A stretch of 64,000 bases of DNA. Origin: Loxodes magnus (taxonomy: Eukaryota > Ciliophora > Karyorelictea > Loxodida > Loxodidae). The stretch's first letter is position 1, and each line of letters starts with the position of its first letter. A program made the translations under genes and the position numbers. The notes beneath the pieces were generated by a model that ran no database searches, was not told where the DNA came from, and was given only the letters and a program-made list of their open reading frames with translations. The stretch is taken from the NCBI GenBank assembly GCA_946699065.1, contig CAMPDV010000017.1:930001-994000 (forward strand), in the 5' to 3' direction. This document shows, piece after piece, positions 48,955 through 60,744 of the stretch.

Positions 48955-49735
48955 TGGATTTTCAACCAGGTTTTTGCTACCATTTTTTTAGCGTGGATGG
49001 ATACCACTCCATTTTTTTTGTGGATGGAACCACTGAGAATCTTCTGTCTTTTATACGAATATCTTCTTCTTGTAAATTCCCGTTTCGGTGATTCAGAGTC
49101 TGCTAAGCATTCTTAACGTTCTTTGTTGTTCTTTCATCAAATTTATCTTCACTGATCGCAATTTTGTAATAGGTGTCACTTTGATTTGCAATAATAGCAA
49201 TTTTTGATTGGTCTTTTCTTGAGTCTCTTCAGAAATACTTTTTTTTCAAGTTAATCGATTCTTTGAGTAATTCTATATTAATCTTTTCGTCATTCTATTT
49301 TTCTTGGATGTTTGTTTATGTAGAAACTTTTTCAATAATCATATTTTGTTCTTGCTTAAAATTCGATTGAGATTATTCATATAGTTACTAGTTACTATTC
49401 CGTGACTAAATTATTTTAAATCAATTATCGTCTTATTATTAGTAGCTCGTTGTTTTAATCTTCGATAGTATTCATTAGTTCTCTTATTTTTCCCCTTGAT
49501 TGTAAATTGTTTCCTAATAATTTTGTATTATTGTTTTCATTTAGTCAATTTATATTTAGATTTCTGATTATTTTTGTACTTTTACTGGATTCGTCTCTAT
49601 TTTTCCAATTATAACTTTTCCTTCAGATGAGGAACTTGATTTATCTTCTTCTTGTTATTGTTTCTGCATTAGTTTCGCAGCTTTCCTTTTTGCGTTCTTA
49701 ATTTGGTTTTTGGAAAGGCGAATAGATTATTCCAT
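48955..49735 (-). pseudogene. Gag/ORF1-like remnant (d)
   Basis: Starts at ATG 49733-49735 with a basic, helical N-terminus (MEQSIRLSKNQIKNAKRKAA), then a coiled coil (SEIQIQIDQMKTIIQNYQET), and a canonical CCHC knuckle (CYYCKSKWHLLQNC). The order is that of Gag or LINE ORF1. At least one break is present. Together with remnant (e) it makes a tandem pair of old, well-diverged copies. Confidence 0.55.
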
Positions 49736-52700
49736 TTTTTTCTTATATTATGAAATTTATTTATTAACAAAAATAAATGATTAAAAAATAATGATAAAAT
49801 AATACTAAAGGTATTATAAAGATATAATATATAAATTATAAAATAATTCTTTTTTATTTTTAATTGCTTCTTTTGTAATTATTAAGAATTTAAATTTTAA
49901 TATAATTTTAACAATATCTTTTATTTTTAGTTTTTAAACGTTGGCAAAATACTTTAAACTTTATTAATTAAGTGTTCCTGCTTATTTTCTTAAATTATTA
50001 AGATTTTATATAGAATTAGTAACTAAAATATTAAATAAAGATTCTCTTCATTTTATATTATTTTAAATTTTATGTAACTAATTCCTTATACTAACTTTCA
50101 AAAAATTATTTTTTTATTATAAAGTATCTCACTCTCTTAGTTTTCTATATAAAAAAATGTATTATTTTTCTTATTTTTTCCAATAAAATTACTATTTAAT
50201 AAGAATATAATAGTTAAACTTTATCTATCCTATTTATACATTGCCTTAATATTTTTAAATAAAGAGCATGCTAAGATAAAAATGTCAATGTAATAATTTT
50301 TAAACTAATAAAATCTAAATTCTTTTAATAATTTAAATAAATTTTACAACTAGAACTTTTAGCATTTATTAAGAAAGAAATTAAATAATTCTTTAATTAT
50401 TTATAATTTTCAAGATATCTAAAAGCTTATAAACATTAATTTATAAAAACTTCATAATTTGCCCCAAAATTCAAAGAAAAAAATCTTGATTATTTATAAA
50501 TGATAAAAAGAGAAGAAATTACCAAAACTTAAATTAACAAAAATCAAAGCTAAATTTTCTATTTAATTTGTGATTCGGAAAATTTAGCAATAAGCTACTA
50601 AATATTTTATGTAATTTCTTTTGGTTTTTTTAATTTTTCAATAAAAAACATAAAATACCTAAATTTTGTTTAAGAAGAGATAATTTGCATAACAAAATAT
50701 CACAAAAGAATGATTTATCTTTTGGAATTAATAAGAAAATTAATTCTTTTAATTTTTGTTATAGCAAAAATAATTGAATTTTTACATTTTGAAATCCAGT
50801 TTGTCTTTAATCTATATTTGTGTAAAATGATCTTTCTTCTCTCTTCATAAATATAACAATTAATAAACGCTAAACTTAATGTATTAATTAAGCTTTTAAT
50901 AAATTATTTCTAAGAGGTTTTAATTTTTTTCACTAAACTTGCACTCAGAAGTTCATATAATATTATAAAAATTTCTTTATCCTATTTGATAAGAGCAACA
51001 AAATATAGATAATTATAGATTTCAAATTTAAAAAATTCCTTAAATAGAGCCAAACACTTTAAATTTAATTTTGAAAATTCTAAATTTCAATATTTTCTTT
51101 ACATGCTATCATTTTGATTCTAGGAAAGCAAAATAAATTGTAATAATAAAAAATTTAACTAGAAGCTAATAAATAAGCTTAATTTTCTTCAATATCTTTA
51201 ATATAGAAGTTATATACTTTTTCATATTAGTTTAAATTTATAAAATATTCAAGCAAGTAAATTAAAATTATTTACTTTAATAAAATTAAAAAAAATAAGA
51301 TTAAATACCTAAGCATTTTTTCATAATGTTTAGATGAAAATGAGATAGAACTATTTAAAAAAGTATTGAGTTCGTTTTAATATCTATTTCTTTATTATAA
51401 TATAAATTTTCTACTTTTCGCAACTTTTCTTTTAATTTATAACTTTCAAAACTACTTTAACTTTTAGTGATCAAAGAATTTATTTAATTAATTTAAGTTT
51501 AGAAATATTTTAATTTTATCTATAATGTATTATTAAAAAAAGAGATCATAAAGATATAATAATTCTTAGCTGATTCCTCTTATAACATTTTTACTAAATT
51601 TTAATTTAAAAATAAAAGAATGCAGCAAGTGCTTAGTTTAAATCCCCTTTAAAAGTTAAAAATTATAAAAGAACTTTTATACTTAATTTCTTTTAAATTC
51701 TATATAACTTAGGTATAACAGAATTAAACTGAAAATCTATTCTTTTTAATTCAAGAAAACATTATAATGTAAAAATATCTTGAAATATGACTATATGATT
51801 AATAATAAATATTATTATAATAAATTTATTGCAAAAAACGATAAGAAGTTTTCCTGCTTAAGAGAATTGCGTTCCATTTTAATAATTTCTAAAGAATATT
51901 TTATCTGCTTTTGTAAATTTTTAATTTAATCCTATTTCTTAAAATTTACACATTTTTATACTTTTTTCTAATTTTTTCAATTCTATCTTTTTTAAATTTT
52001 CAATTTAATAGAGAAATTATTGCAATTTCTTCAAGAATCTTTGTGTTAAATCCAATATTTTTTAAGCTTTAAAAAATTCTTGCATAGATGATTTAATGAG
52101 AAAAGAGATTCACTAAAAAATTTGCAGGCAACAGAAAATAAAAATGTGAAGTTTAGTAATAGCTTTACTTTATTACTTCTTTGAAATCAATAATTCAAAA
52201 CCTTGATAAATAAGAAAATACAAATATCATTGTTAAAATTTTTTGGTAAGCAACTATTATAAATATTTACTTATTTATTAAGACATTGCTAAAAGCCTAT
52301 ATTATCTACTTAAAAACTTCACCAGGTTTATGATATGAAGCAAGATGTTTTTAAAATTCCAGATTTTCTTCATGCTTTTTCTAAATTTGATATTTCAATA
52401 TGCACAATTAACTTATAATCTTAGGAAATAGTAGATTTTTATTCAAAACTTTAAATATTATATTCTCATAAAATATTATTTAACTTGTATCTATTTAAAA
52501 TTTTTATCTTTAGAAAGCACTAACTAAAGGAAATTCTAATATTATAAGCAAGCCTTCTTCTTTCTTATTCAGGTTTATACATATTCTCTAACTAAATTAC
52601 TATCTAGTTTTATAAGTTAAAATTTAGCTACCTTGTCATTATGTATTTTACTCCTCTCCAAATAGCTAGATAATAAAACATAATTATAAGATAAAAAATG

Positions 52701-52870
52701 CTTAATTTTTAGCTTAATAAAGCTATTAAAGAGGCTTAGAATATCCGATTTGAGTTTAAATAAAATGAAAGACAAAATCTAACGATATTTTACCTTAAAT
52801 TAGTTAATCAATCATAATTTTTTTTATTTATAACGATTTTTTTTGTTAACTGTGATAAAAGCTTAAAAAG
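49736..52870. other. long AT-rich spacer
   Basis: 3.1 kb of roughly 80% A+T. I see no coding composition, RNA gene or repeat; it should include the promoter of the next gene. Confidence 0.5.
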
Positions 52871-55800
52871 ATGTCATCTAAAGAATTTCCCTCAGAAATT
52901 GTTCCACTTAGTTCATGCTTGCTTTAAAATCTTGTTTTAATACAAGGAGCCTAAAACTATAAACTTTATGAAGCAAAATATTAAAATGCTTTTAAAATAG
53001 TTAAAGAGTTTGATTCTGAAAAAGACTAGCACTAAAAGATTAACTTCATGCAGGAACTTTAAGTCTATAAAAACTTTTGGAAACAAGGTTTGAAATCCAG
53101 TTGCTTTCTTTAATTAGAAAGCTATGCTTTCGATAGTAAAATGATGCTTATTTTCAGAAATTTTGCTTACAAATTAATTTAACCCTTATCAGAGTGAAAG
53201 AGCATCAATGTAGAGGATAGTTAACTGCTAGTGAATATTGTTGGGTAACTAGCTCAAATATTTACGTAAAAAGATAAGTGAAGTTTTTACTTTTCATTAG
53301 ATAGTGTAGTATATTAGAATTTCCTAGTTTAGTAAAATGAGGATGGTATTTATTAGTTGAAATTACTAGAATTCTTAAAGAAGCATACTCACTAAATCTA
53401 ATCTAAGAACTTACAGGAAATCGAATATTTATAGTCAAATCATAATAACGAAATAATTTATCTCTGCTCTATTCTTCTTTTCTGCCTATAGCAAGGAGAA
53501 ATTTTAGTGTCTGTAGAGGAAATCTACCAGGCTTTAACAGGAAAAGCTTAATTCTAGCTTCAAATTTAGCAGATAGGAATAGACAGTAATCTTTAAGAAC
53601 TTTTATATCATATTATCAAATAAATAAACGAGGAGCAGAACCCAGACATTCATTACCTAACTACCAAGTTAAAATAATTAACTATCGGGGAAGAGTCTTC
53701 CAAATGTCACTTGCAACTAAATAAAGTAATGAATGCTTCCATAATTAGCTTAGTACCTGGAGAATTGGAAGATTATTTCTACTAATAGAATTAAAACATT
53801 CTCAAATATATGGATACTATTACAGAGTGGCCTTAAATAGAAGATAACAAGAAGCTTTATAAATAAAATTACCTAATTAATGTTTTTACCAAGTATAATG
53901 AAAAAGCCCTTGAAAAATATCTAGACAAACAAATTAAAGATTAATTTAAAGACTGCAGCTTAAAAACAATTGTACTATAGACCTTAGGGAAGTAAAAACT
54001 GGGAATTTATTTATTAGTTATTTAGCAAGAATAGCAATAAAACTCTGGAGTACATAAGGAAAGTATAGAATAACTTTTAAATAAGAGAAAATTATACAAA
54101 ATAGACTAGTACAAAGATATTAATTAAGCCTATTAAGATAATATAAAAAGCAAAAATTACTTAGTTCCTTAATAGTGCAAAGCTATGTGAGGTGATGAAA
54201 AAACACTAACAGTGCTGAATGAAATTTCTTTAATGAAAACATGCCTTACATATAATTTGCTACCTCTATCTCATTACTTAGAAGAGCAATAAGAAATAGA
54301 TTTGAATAGTGTAAGCAATTTTTTATTTAATATAACATAAATGATCTATAATATGTGACTTGATTAAGTAACAGTGTTTCCTCTTAATCCATATTTAATT
54401 CTAGTAGATAAGTAATTCTCTGTGATAAAGATAATGAGTGAAACAGTTCCTTTGTCTCTATTTGAAGAGGAAAAGTAGCCTTGCTTGCTTCTAAACTACC
54501 ACATCCCAAACTATTAATATTTTAGCGTGTAGCAACTTTAAGATATGCAAAACTAGAAATAACTAAATATTAATTAAGTACTAATACACCAAATTGTAAC
54601 TTTAACCTTACGCTTAATATAAGGAAAAGATTTTCAATTATTTTAAGATTCTTAAGATTAGAGGAGAATTTATGAGCAAATGCACAACCAGTTCGAGGAA
54701 TGGAAGCAAATATTCATTGACTAGCTTTTAAATATTCTAGAGAAGTATTAAACTCTAACCTTTATGCAGATTGTTACTTTAATAATGAATATGATAAAGC
54801 AAAATGCTCTCAATAGAAAATGGAAATATAGAGAAATTGAAGTAGATAAAACATTAAAAAAAACATAATAGAAAGAATGCATAGGTACTAAAACGGGAGA
54901 TACTAAAAAATATAATACCTAAGTAATAATCTAGAATAAAGAAAAATCTGAAGTGTAGATTAAAAATAGGGATCTCAAATTATTATTTCAAAATAAATTT
55001 TCATATTCTTCTTCTTTAATCAAATAAATGAAGAATCTATAAAAATTAAATACCAATAAAGAGAAAAAAACTGATACATAGGATTAAAGCTAATTTAGTA
55101 AATCTTGGAAAAATGTATCTGAGGCTATGGAAATGATTCCATAACTATTGATTGATAATAAATTTTATGAGCATTTCAATCAACTAAAAATTACTAATAA
55201 TAGCACTAAAAGATTAATAAATCCAAATATTGATAAAAATCCAAATGAGATATTCGAAATAGCTCAATATTACGTAGAAATATCAAAGAAATAAATGCAG
55301 GTTTTTAAGAAATATTAATATCTCTAAATTAAACCACTATGTAGAGCTTTGGCTATTTACTATGAAAGATAGTTTAATCAAACGATTTTGGCCAGTTGCA
55401 TGTACTAATATCTAAAATATACGGCTCTTATCTTTCAATTTAACCCATGATAGTTTAGCACATTCGCATTATTAATGACAAGATTTGGATTTTAACTTTT
55501 TACATAAGAATACTAACTGATTCTCCCGCTTTGTGGCTTTATGACAGTCTAAATTTTTTCAGATAAAGAAGAAAACGTGACTCAGCATTAATTATTCTAA
55601 GAGTATACCAATAACAACGGATTTACTTTTTGCTATAATAACTTTATTCATTATCTTATAGTCGAGAAAAAAAATCTAAAAGTTAAAGCCTTCGAAATAT
55701 ATCAAGAATATTAAAAGCTCAGTAAACTATAAAAAAATAAGCAAGTAAAGAAAGAGGCAATTACATAAAATATTAAAAAAATAGCTGAAGCTTTTTATCA

Positions 55801-56863
55801 AAGAAAGTAGCTAGAGAATACAATTATTTCGTAAAATTAATGAAAAATGTAAAGAAAAGATAATCAAACTTAGTAGCTCAAAAACTAAAAAAATAAATTT
55901 AAGCAGCCAGAATAGTTTTATTAATCAAAAATTATTATTTCCGCTTAAGAAGAAATGTCCATGCTGTTTTAGTAAGACTATATTATTTAAATAATTTAAG
56001 CAATCTACGAGGATGTTAAGCTTGCATTTACAATATCTTAATCACAAGAATGTTCCAAAGAATGAGTTTCACAATTAAGACAGCTTGTCGAAAAAGGATA
56101 TGAAAACTACATAAAAGATAAATTAGAACAGCTGGTATGCATAGCGTCTGATGGAGTTCTTCCAATTTATTTTTAAAAAAGGTAGAAAATCTTTTTTGAG
56201 ACTAATAAAGCTTTCGACCCGAAATTAGCATAGAATTAAGAAGATGAACTTGCTTTAGCCATTAGCGACGGATTTATTAAGGAATTAATTACAAAAATTT
56301 AAAATCTACTTAAGGAAGTTACTTTTAAAAGCTAAAGCATTTAGAGTTTATCGTATAGCTATGTTATAAGGTTAAGCAACTAAAACCTTATTATTCAAAA
56401 TGGTTTTAAAAGTACAGCCAAAACATCAAAACAAGATGAAGAATAAGACTCGTAATCACAAGAAAAATTATTCTAAGACTACAATGTTAACTTAAATGAT
56501 AAAAGAGCAAGCAATAGGATAATTTCCTATTAAATCATTTAATATTTCAAAACTTAGTTGAAAAATAAATTGGAAAATAACGATGAAAAGACGATAGAAG
56601 AAAAGAGGCAAAAATATTTCGAAAGAATTACCAAAAAGTTTGTAAAAGACTCTTAAGCAAGATAAAGTTGTAAGTAGAGTTAAATAATTTTTTCTTTTAT
56701 TCTTAAATAAATTTAAATAGATCTATTAATTAAATAAACAAATCTAATCGCTTCTTAAAAATTACAGGGCCCTTAATCTACTTCCTTACTATTCTAGTTA
56801 AGTATTAAATAATAAAATAAGAAATTTAATTTATGCTAACACATGAAAAACCTTTAAGATTGA
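52871..56863 (+). CDS. large Gln-rich protein of unknown function; source of the captured fragment
   Basis: ATG 52871; the frame runs uninterrupted to TGA 56861-56863, 1,330 residues, with about seven internal TGA as Trp. The last 60 codons are more AT-rich, so the true end could be slightly earlier through an unseen intron. Residues about 20-130 (KLYEAKYQNAFKIVKEFDSE, then KMMLIFRNFAYKLIQPLSEW) faintly resemble a protein-kinase N-lobe without catalytic motifs; this is weak. A low-complexity part (about 650-760) separates two helical halves. The C-terminal half is well ordered in composition, for example FALLMTRFGFQLFTQEYQLI and AFEIYQEYQKLSKLQKNK. Residues about 835-1187 are duplicated, inverted, at 37773-38831. 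Family not recognised. Confidence 0.75.
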
Positions 56864-58016
56864 TTATGCTCTTTATATTTTCTGATATATCTCTATAAAA
56901 ATAATAATTATGTAATGTGATAATCAGTGGCTTAGTATAGGATTATTTTAAAATTATAAAAGAAACTTTTGTCCTTTAAAAATTCAATTTATTACTATTT
57001 TCAAGGTATTTTTTTAAAATCCTAATCTTTTCTTTCATTTTAACTTAAATATAATAAAGATTTATTTTATAATTTAGAAGACTTTGTTATAATTAATTAT
57101 TGATTAAGTCAAATGGATTTATTAACTTTTGCTAGTTAATTATTTCATTTATAAATTTCATACCTGAATATCCATTTAGCTTATTTCTACTTATTTAATA
57201 CCTTCTAATTATTAATAATTTTAAAACCTAAATTACTAACTTTATTCTTTCAGATACATGATTATTCTAAAATTTTTTATTCTTACAATCTTATCTCTCT
57301 TCATTAAATTGAACTATCTCACTATATGTGTGATATAGCATATATAAGCATAAAGACTTGATAGTCTAATTATAAATAATATAGGGCTATTTCTAAGTTT
57401 AGAGTATGATATAATTAAAGAAATAATAAATGTTAGTTATAAAAGTTATTTTAAAAGTTATCTTTATAGACTTAGATTATTTTGTTATACCTTTTATTTT
57501 AAATTATATATAACTACTTAGAATTTAAATTATTCCCCTCTTCGCATTCTTTTCTTTCTAGTTCTATTTAAAGTATAATAGCATCTATTTATCTAAACTC
57601 TTTATATAGACAATTGCTCTTAAACTGTATGATAATTAGTGCTTATGTCTTTATTTATTATTTTTATTTCTATCGTTGATTCTATACTTAATTGAAATTC
57701 CATTTGAATGAGGAATTTATGCAAAGGGAGAAGCAAAATAGCACTAATATCTAAATACATACAAGTACTTTGACAGTATAATATATAATTCTATGCTTTA
57801 GAGTTAGAAGAATAATTATACATAAAATAAGAAGAAAAATTACACTAGCAGCATCAATAAATAAAATAACTTCTAATTTTACAATATTTAAGCTTTGCAT
57901 CATCATCTCTTTCATTTAAACTAACTTTTATTCATCTATTAAATTAACAAATTATACAATTTAGCAACCAAACAAATCTCCAATCAAAAATTGTATAGCT
58001 ATTAATAAATTTAAAA
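56864..58016. other. AT-rich spacer
   Basis: No supported gene, RNA or repeat. Confidence 0.5.
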
Positions 58017-58454
58017 ATGAATATTAAAGTGCCTGTTAGATTAGGAAAATAAGTTTATAGAGAAGAAATAAATAACATTTTACTTTAAGAGAATATATAA
58101 ACTTAGAATATTAGTTTAGTTTATAGACTTATTTAAGAAAAATAGGAATTATTTATAATTAAATCTAATTCTTATGCATTTAAAAATTATTAAAAATTCA
58201 CCTGAATGAAATATTTATAAAAGCAAATATTTTAATTTATTTAAGAAACTAAATTTAAAGCATTTTATTATATGGAATCTCAATTATTAAAGTTAAATTA
58301 AATATCATTTCTCTAAAAGTTATTATGCAAATGCTTAATAGAATAAGTCATTTACTAAGCTAATGCCAAATTATATGAATTTAATAGAATAGGATTTTAA
58401 GATGCTCTGGAACTTCAGAAAGAGATCAACACTAGCATTCATAAAAAATTTTGA
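58017..58454 (+). CDS. weak small ORF (145 aa)
   Basis: ATG 58017, TGA 58452-58454. The reading MNIKVPVRLGKQVYREEINN and, near the end, AKLYEFNRIGFQDALELQKE is more protein-like than the other five frames, and Glu is frequent. One TGA is read as Trp (FTWMKYL). Overall first-position G content is only slightly above background, so chance is possible. No family recognised. Confidence 0.3.
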
Positions 58455-59982
58455 ATTTAGATAAACAAAAAATTAGAGAGAAATTATGTATTTTATTTAT
58501 CTATTAGCTCAATAATAAATAGAAATCTAAAATATATAAGAATTATTGCTAAGGATTAGCGAGAGCATAAAATTACTATTTAATATAATTAAGGACTATG
58601 ATTTAAATAAAAACATCATTAGCTAACATTAATTATTTAACTTTCCTTTTCCTTACTAAATTTTATCTAAAATAATAACTTATATTTACCTTTAATTTAG
58701 AAAGGTTTATTATTTTTTTAATATAGCAATATCTTTATCTAAATAGAATTTATTAAAGTAATTAAAAGATATAACCATACTAATGCTTAAAGAATATAAC
58801 TAATATATTAAATAAAATTATAATAAAAATAGTAAACTTACATCTTGAAAGAATCAAGTAGCCATTCCTTGCTAAGCTTAGTTTAGTTTCATGAAGCAAT
58901 TTCTTTTTGATTTTATTTCTTTATTTTCTTGTTAATTAAGATTATTAAAATTAACTTGCTAACAAAATATAAAGAAATCATTTCAAAGAAAACTTAAATG
59001 GGCTTAAGGTTTATAATTACTTTAATTTAGTTATTTCATTTCCAAGTCTAAAATTTAATTAGTTAGATATTATATTTTTAATTGATAAGAGAGTTGCTAA
59101 ATTAATATCATACATGATTTAAGATAAATAAATATAAACTTATTAATATATTTTGTCTAATTATTTCAGCTTATTTTATTAAATTTATAATTTATAAGGG
59201 GCTATCATTTTTAATTTTCTCATCTAAAAGCTTTTCTACTATTTCTCAGTCTTAATACGAAGATTTTTTTCATTAAGATATTTTCCTTTAAGAGTTAAGA
59301 AGGCTCCTTTATTAATATAGTTAAATAGAAACAGAGAAGATTTTTACTAATATAAAATATTGGCTAATAAGGGAATGGTTTATGAAAAATACAATGGTAA
59401 AAATCTCTAATTTGGAGGATAGAAAGAATTATAACTTTCCTAATTATATAATAATTAAAATAGAACTAAATTAACTATTTGAAGTTGCTTTCTATCAGGA
59501 GCTAGTTTAAATTATTAAGAACAAATGATTTATTTAATAATAAATGAAAGCATTTCTCAATTATGAGGTTTATTAATATTCATTTAATATGATTTATTGT
59601 TATTACATTAAGCAACTTTAATCCTTACGAAGCTAGTAACTAATTAAGTTTTCTATTTTTAATTTGTTGTCTTTAGTAAATCTAGATGAATACTTTATTT
59701 TAATTCTTATAAGTTCAACTCAATTTATATTTAATCGAGTGTTTTAAATAGCTAGTCAAGATAGAGATATAGAATAGAAAATTAGAGCAAAAGGTCAGGA
59801 TTATCTTAAGTTAAAAGGATTTAGATAATTATAACTTAAGTATTAAGTTGCTTTATTAATATCATTCTGATTAGATTTGAAATCCCTCATCAATCATAAA
59901 TAATGATATATAGTTTTAAACAAATAATTTGGAAGCTAAAGAGTTTAAAATATATCAATAAAGTTGAAATAAAAATTACTTA
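58455..59982. other. AT-rich spacer
   Basis: No supported feature. Confidence 0.5.
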
Positions 59983-60148
59983 CAGCTTTAAGCTAGGACC
60001 AGAGATGTATTGTCTCAGGAAGTGCAGATAGAACGATATGTATATGAGATTTCCAGACTGGCAGTTGTACGAGAACACTGTCTGGACACGAGAATTCAGT
60101 TTACGCGATCACTTTAAGCTCGGACCAGAGATGTAGTCTCAGGATACA
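59983..60148 (+). pseudogene. isolated WD40-repeat gene fragment
   Basis: A sharp GC island of about 165 bp. It reads ALSQDQRCIVSGSADRTICI, then W (written TGA), then DFQTGSCTRTLSGHENSVYA, then ITLSSDQRC: one full WD40 repeat with the SGSADRT-W and GH marks, plus the start of the next. The two repeat starts are 126 bp apart (exactly 42 codons) and nearly identical, typical of WD40 proteins with highly alike repeats. The second copy lacks two bases relative to the first (TGTAGTCTC against TGTATTGTCTC), which breaks the frame. Nothing coding flanks it, so it is a broken fragment copied from elsewhere. Confidence 0.8.
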
Positions 60149-60744
60149 AGAATTAAAAATTGTAACAAATCTACGAATTATCTATTATAAAGTATGCAAA
60201 TAGCCTTACTATTATTACATTTCAATGTTTAATAGATAAACATGTATTGAGTTTAAAGCTATATTAAAGCAACTAAGTATATAATGGTTATTAACTTTTA
60301 TTTTCTGAAATTAAGAACTTTTCCTTTAAATTAAATTTTAAGTCCTTAATTAAATTATCTGAATAAAAGCATAAAGGTTTAGATTAAGAGATCAATAAGA
60401 AATAAGTTATTGATATTTCTAAATAATTTATTAAAACTGACTTAATTTAATCATTTGTGCTCAACTTATTTTGAAATAATATTAAATTTAAGTAAGGTGA
60501 TTCAAGTTAAAGTGCAAGGAATAAAAATTATAATCTGATAAACTGGTTTTATATTTAAATAAAACTAAGCATTTTGAGTTAAAGTTTTTCTCTTAATAAA
60601 TATTCATGATATAAATTAAGAAAAAATTAAAAAGCAATTTAGATATAATTAATTACGCTATTTTGGTGCTTTAGGAAACAATTTTATTTTAATGTAAAAG
60701 AGATTAATTAATCGAAGTAAATGAAGTCAATAAAAATCCCATTA
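60149..60744. other. AT-rich spacer
   Basis: Nothing seen; it is the 3' side of the FHA gene. Confidence 0.5.

Noticed and set aside
59983-60148. Structured noncoding RNA with repeated hairpins
   Set aside because: Translation gives a clear WD40 repeat with TGA at the conserved Trp; the repeat spacing is exactly 42 codons.
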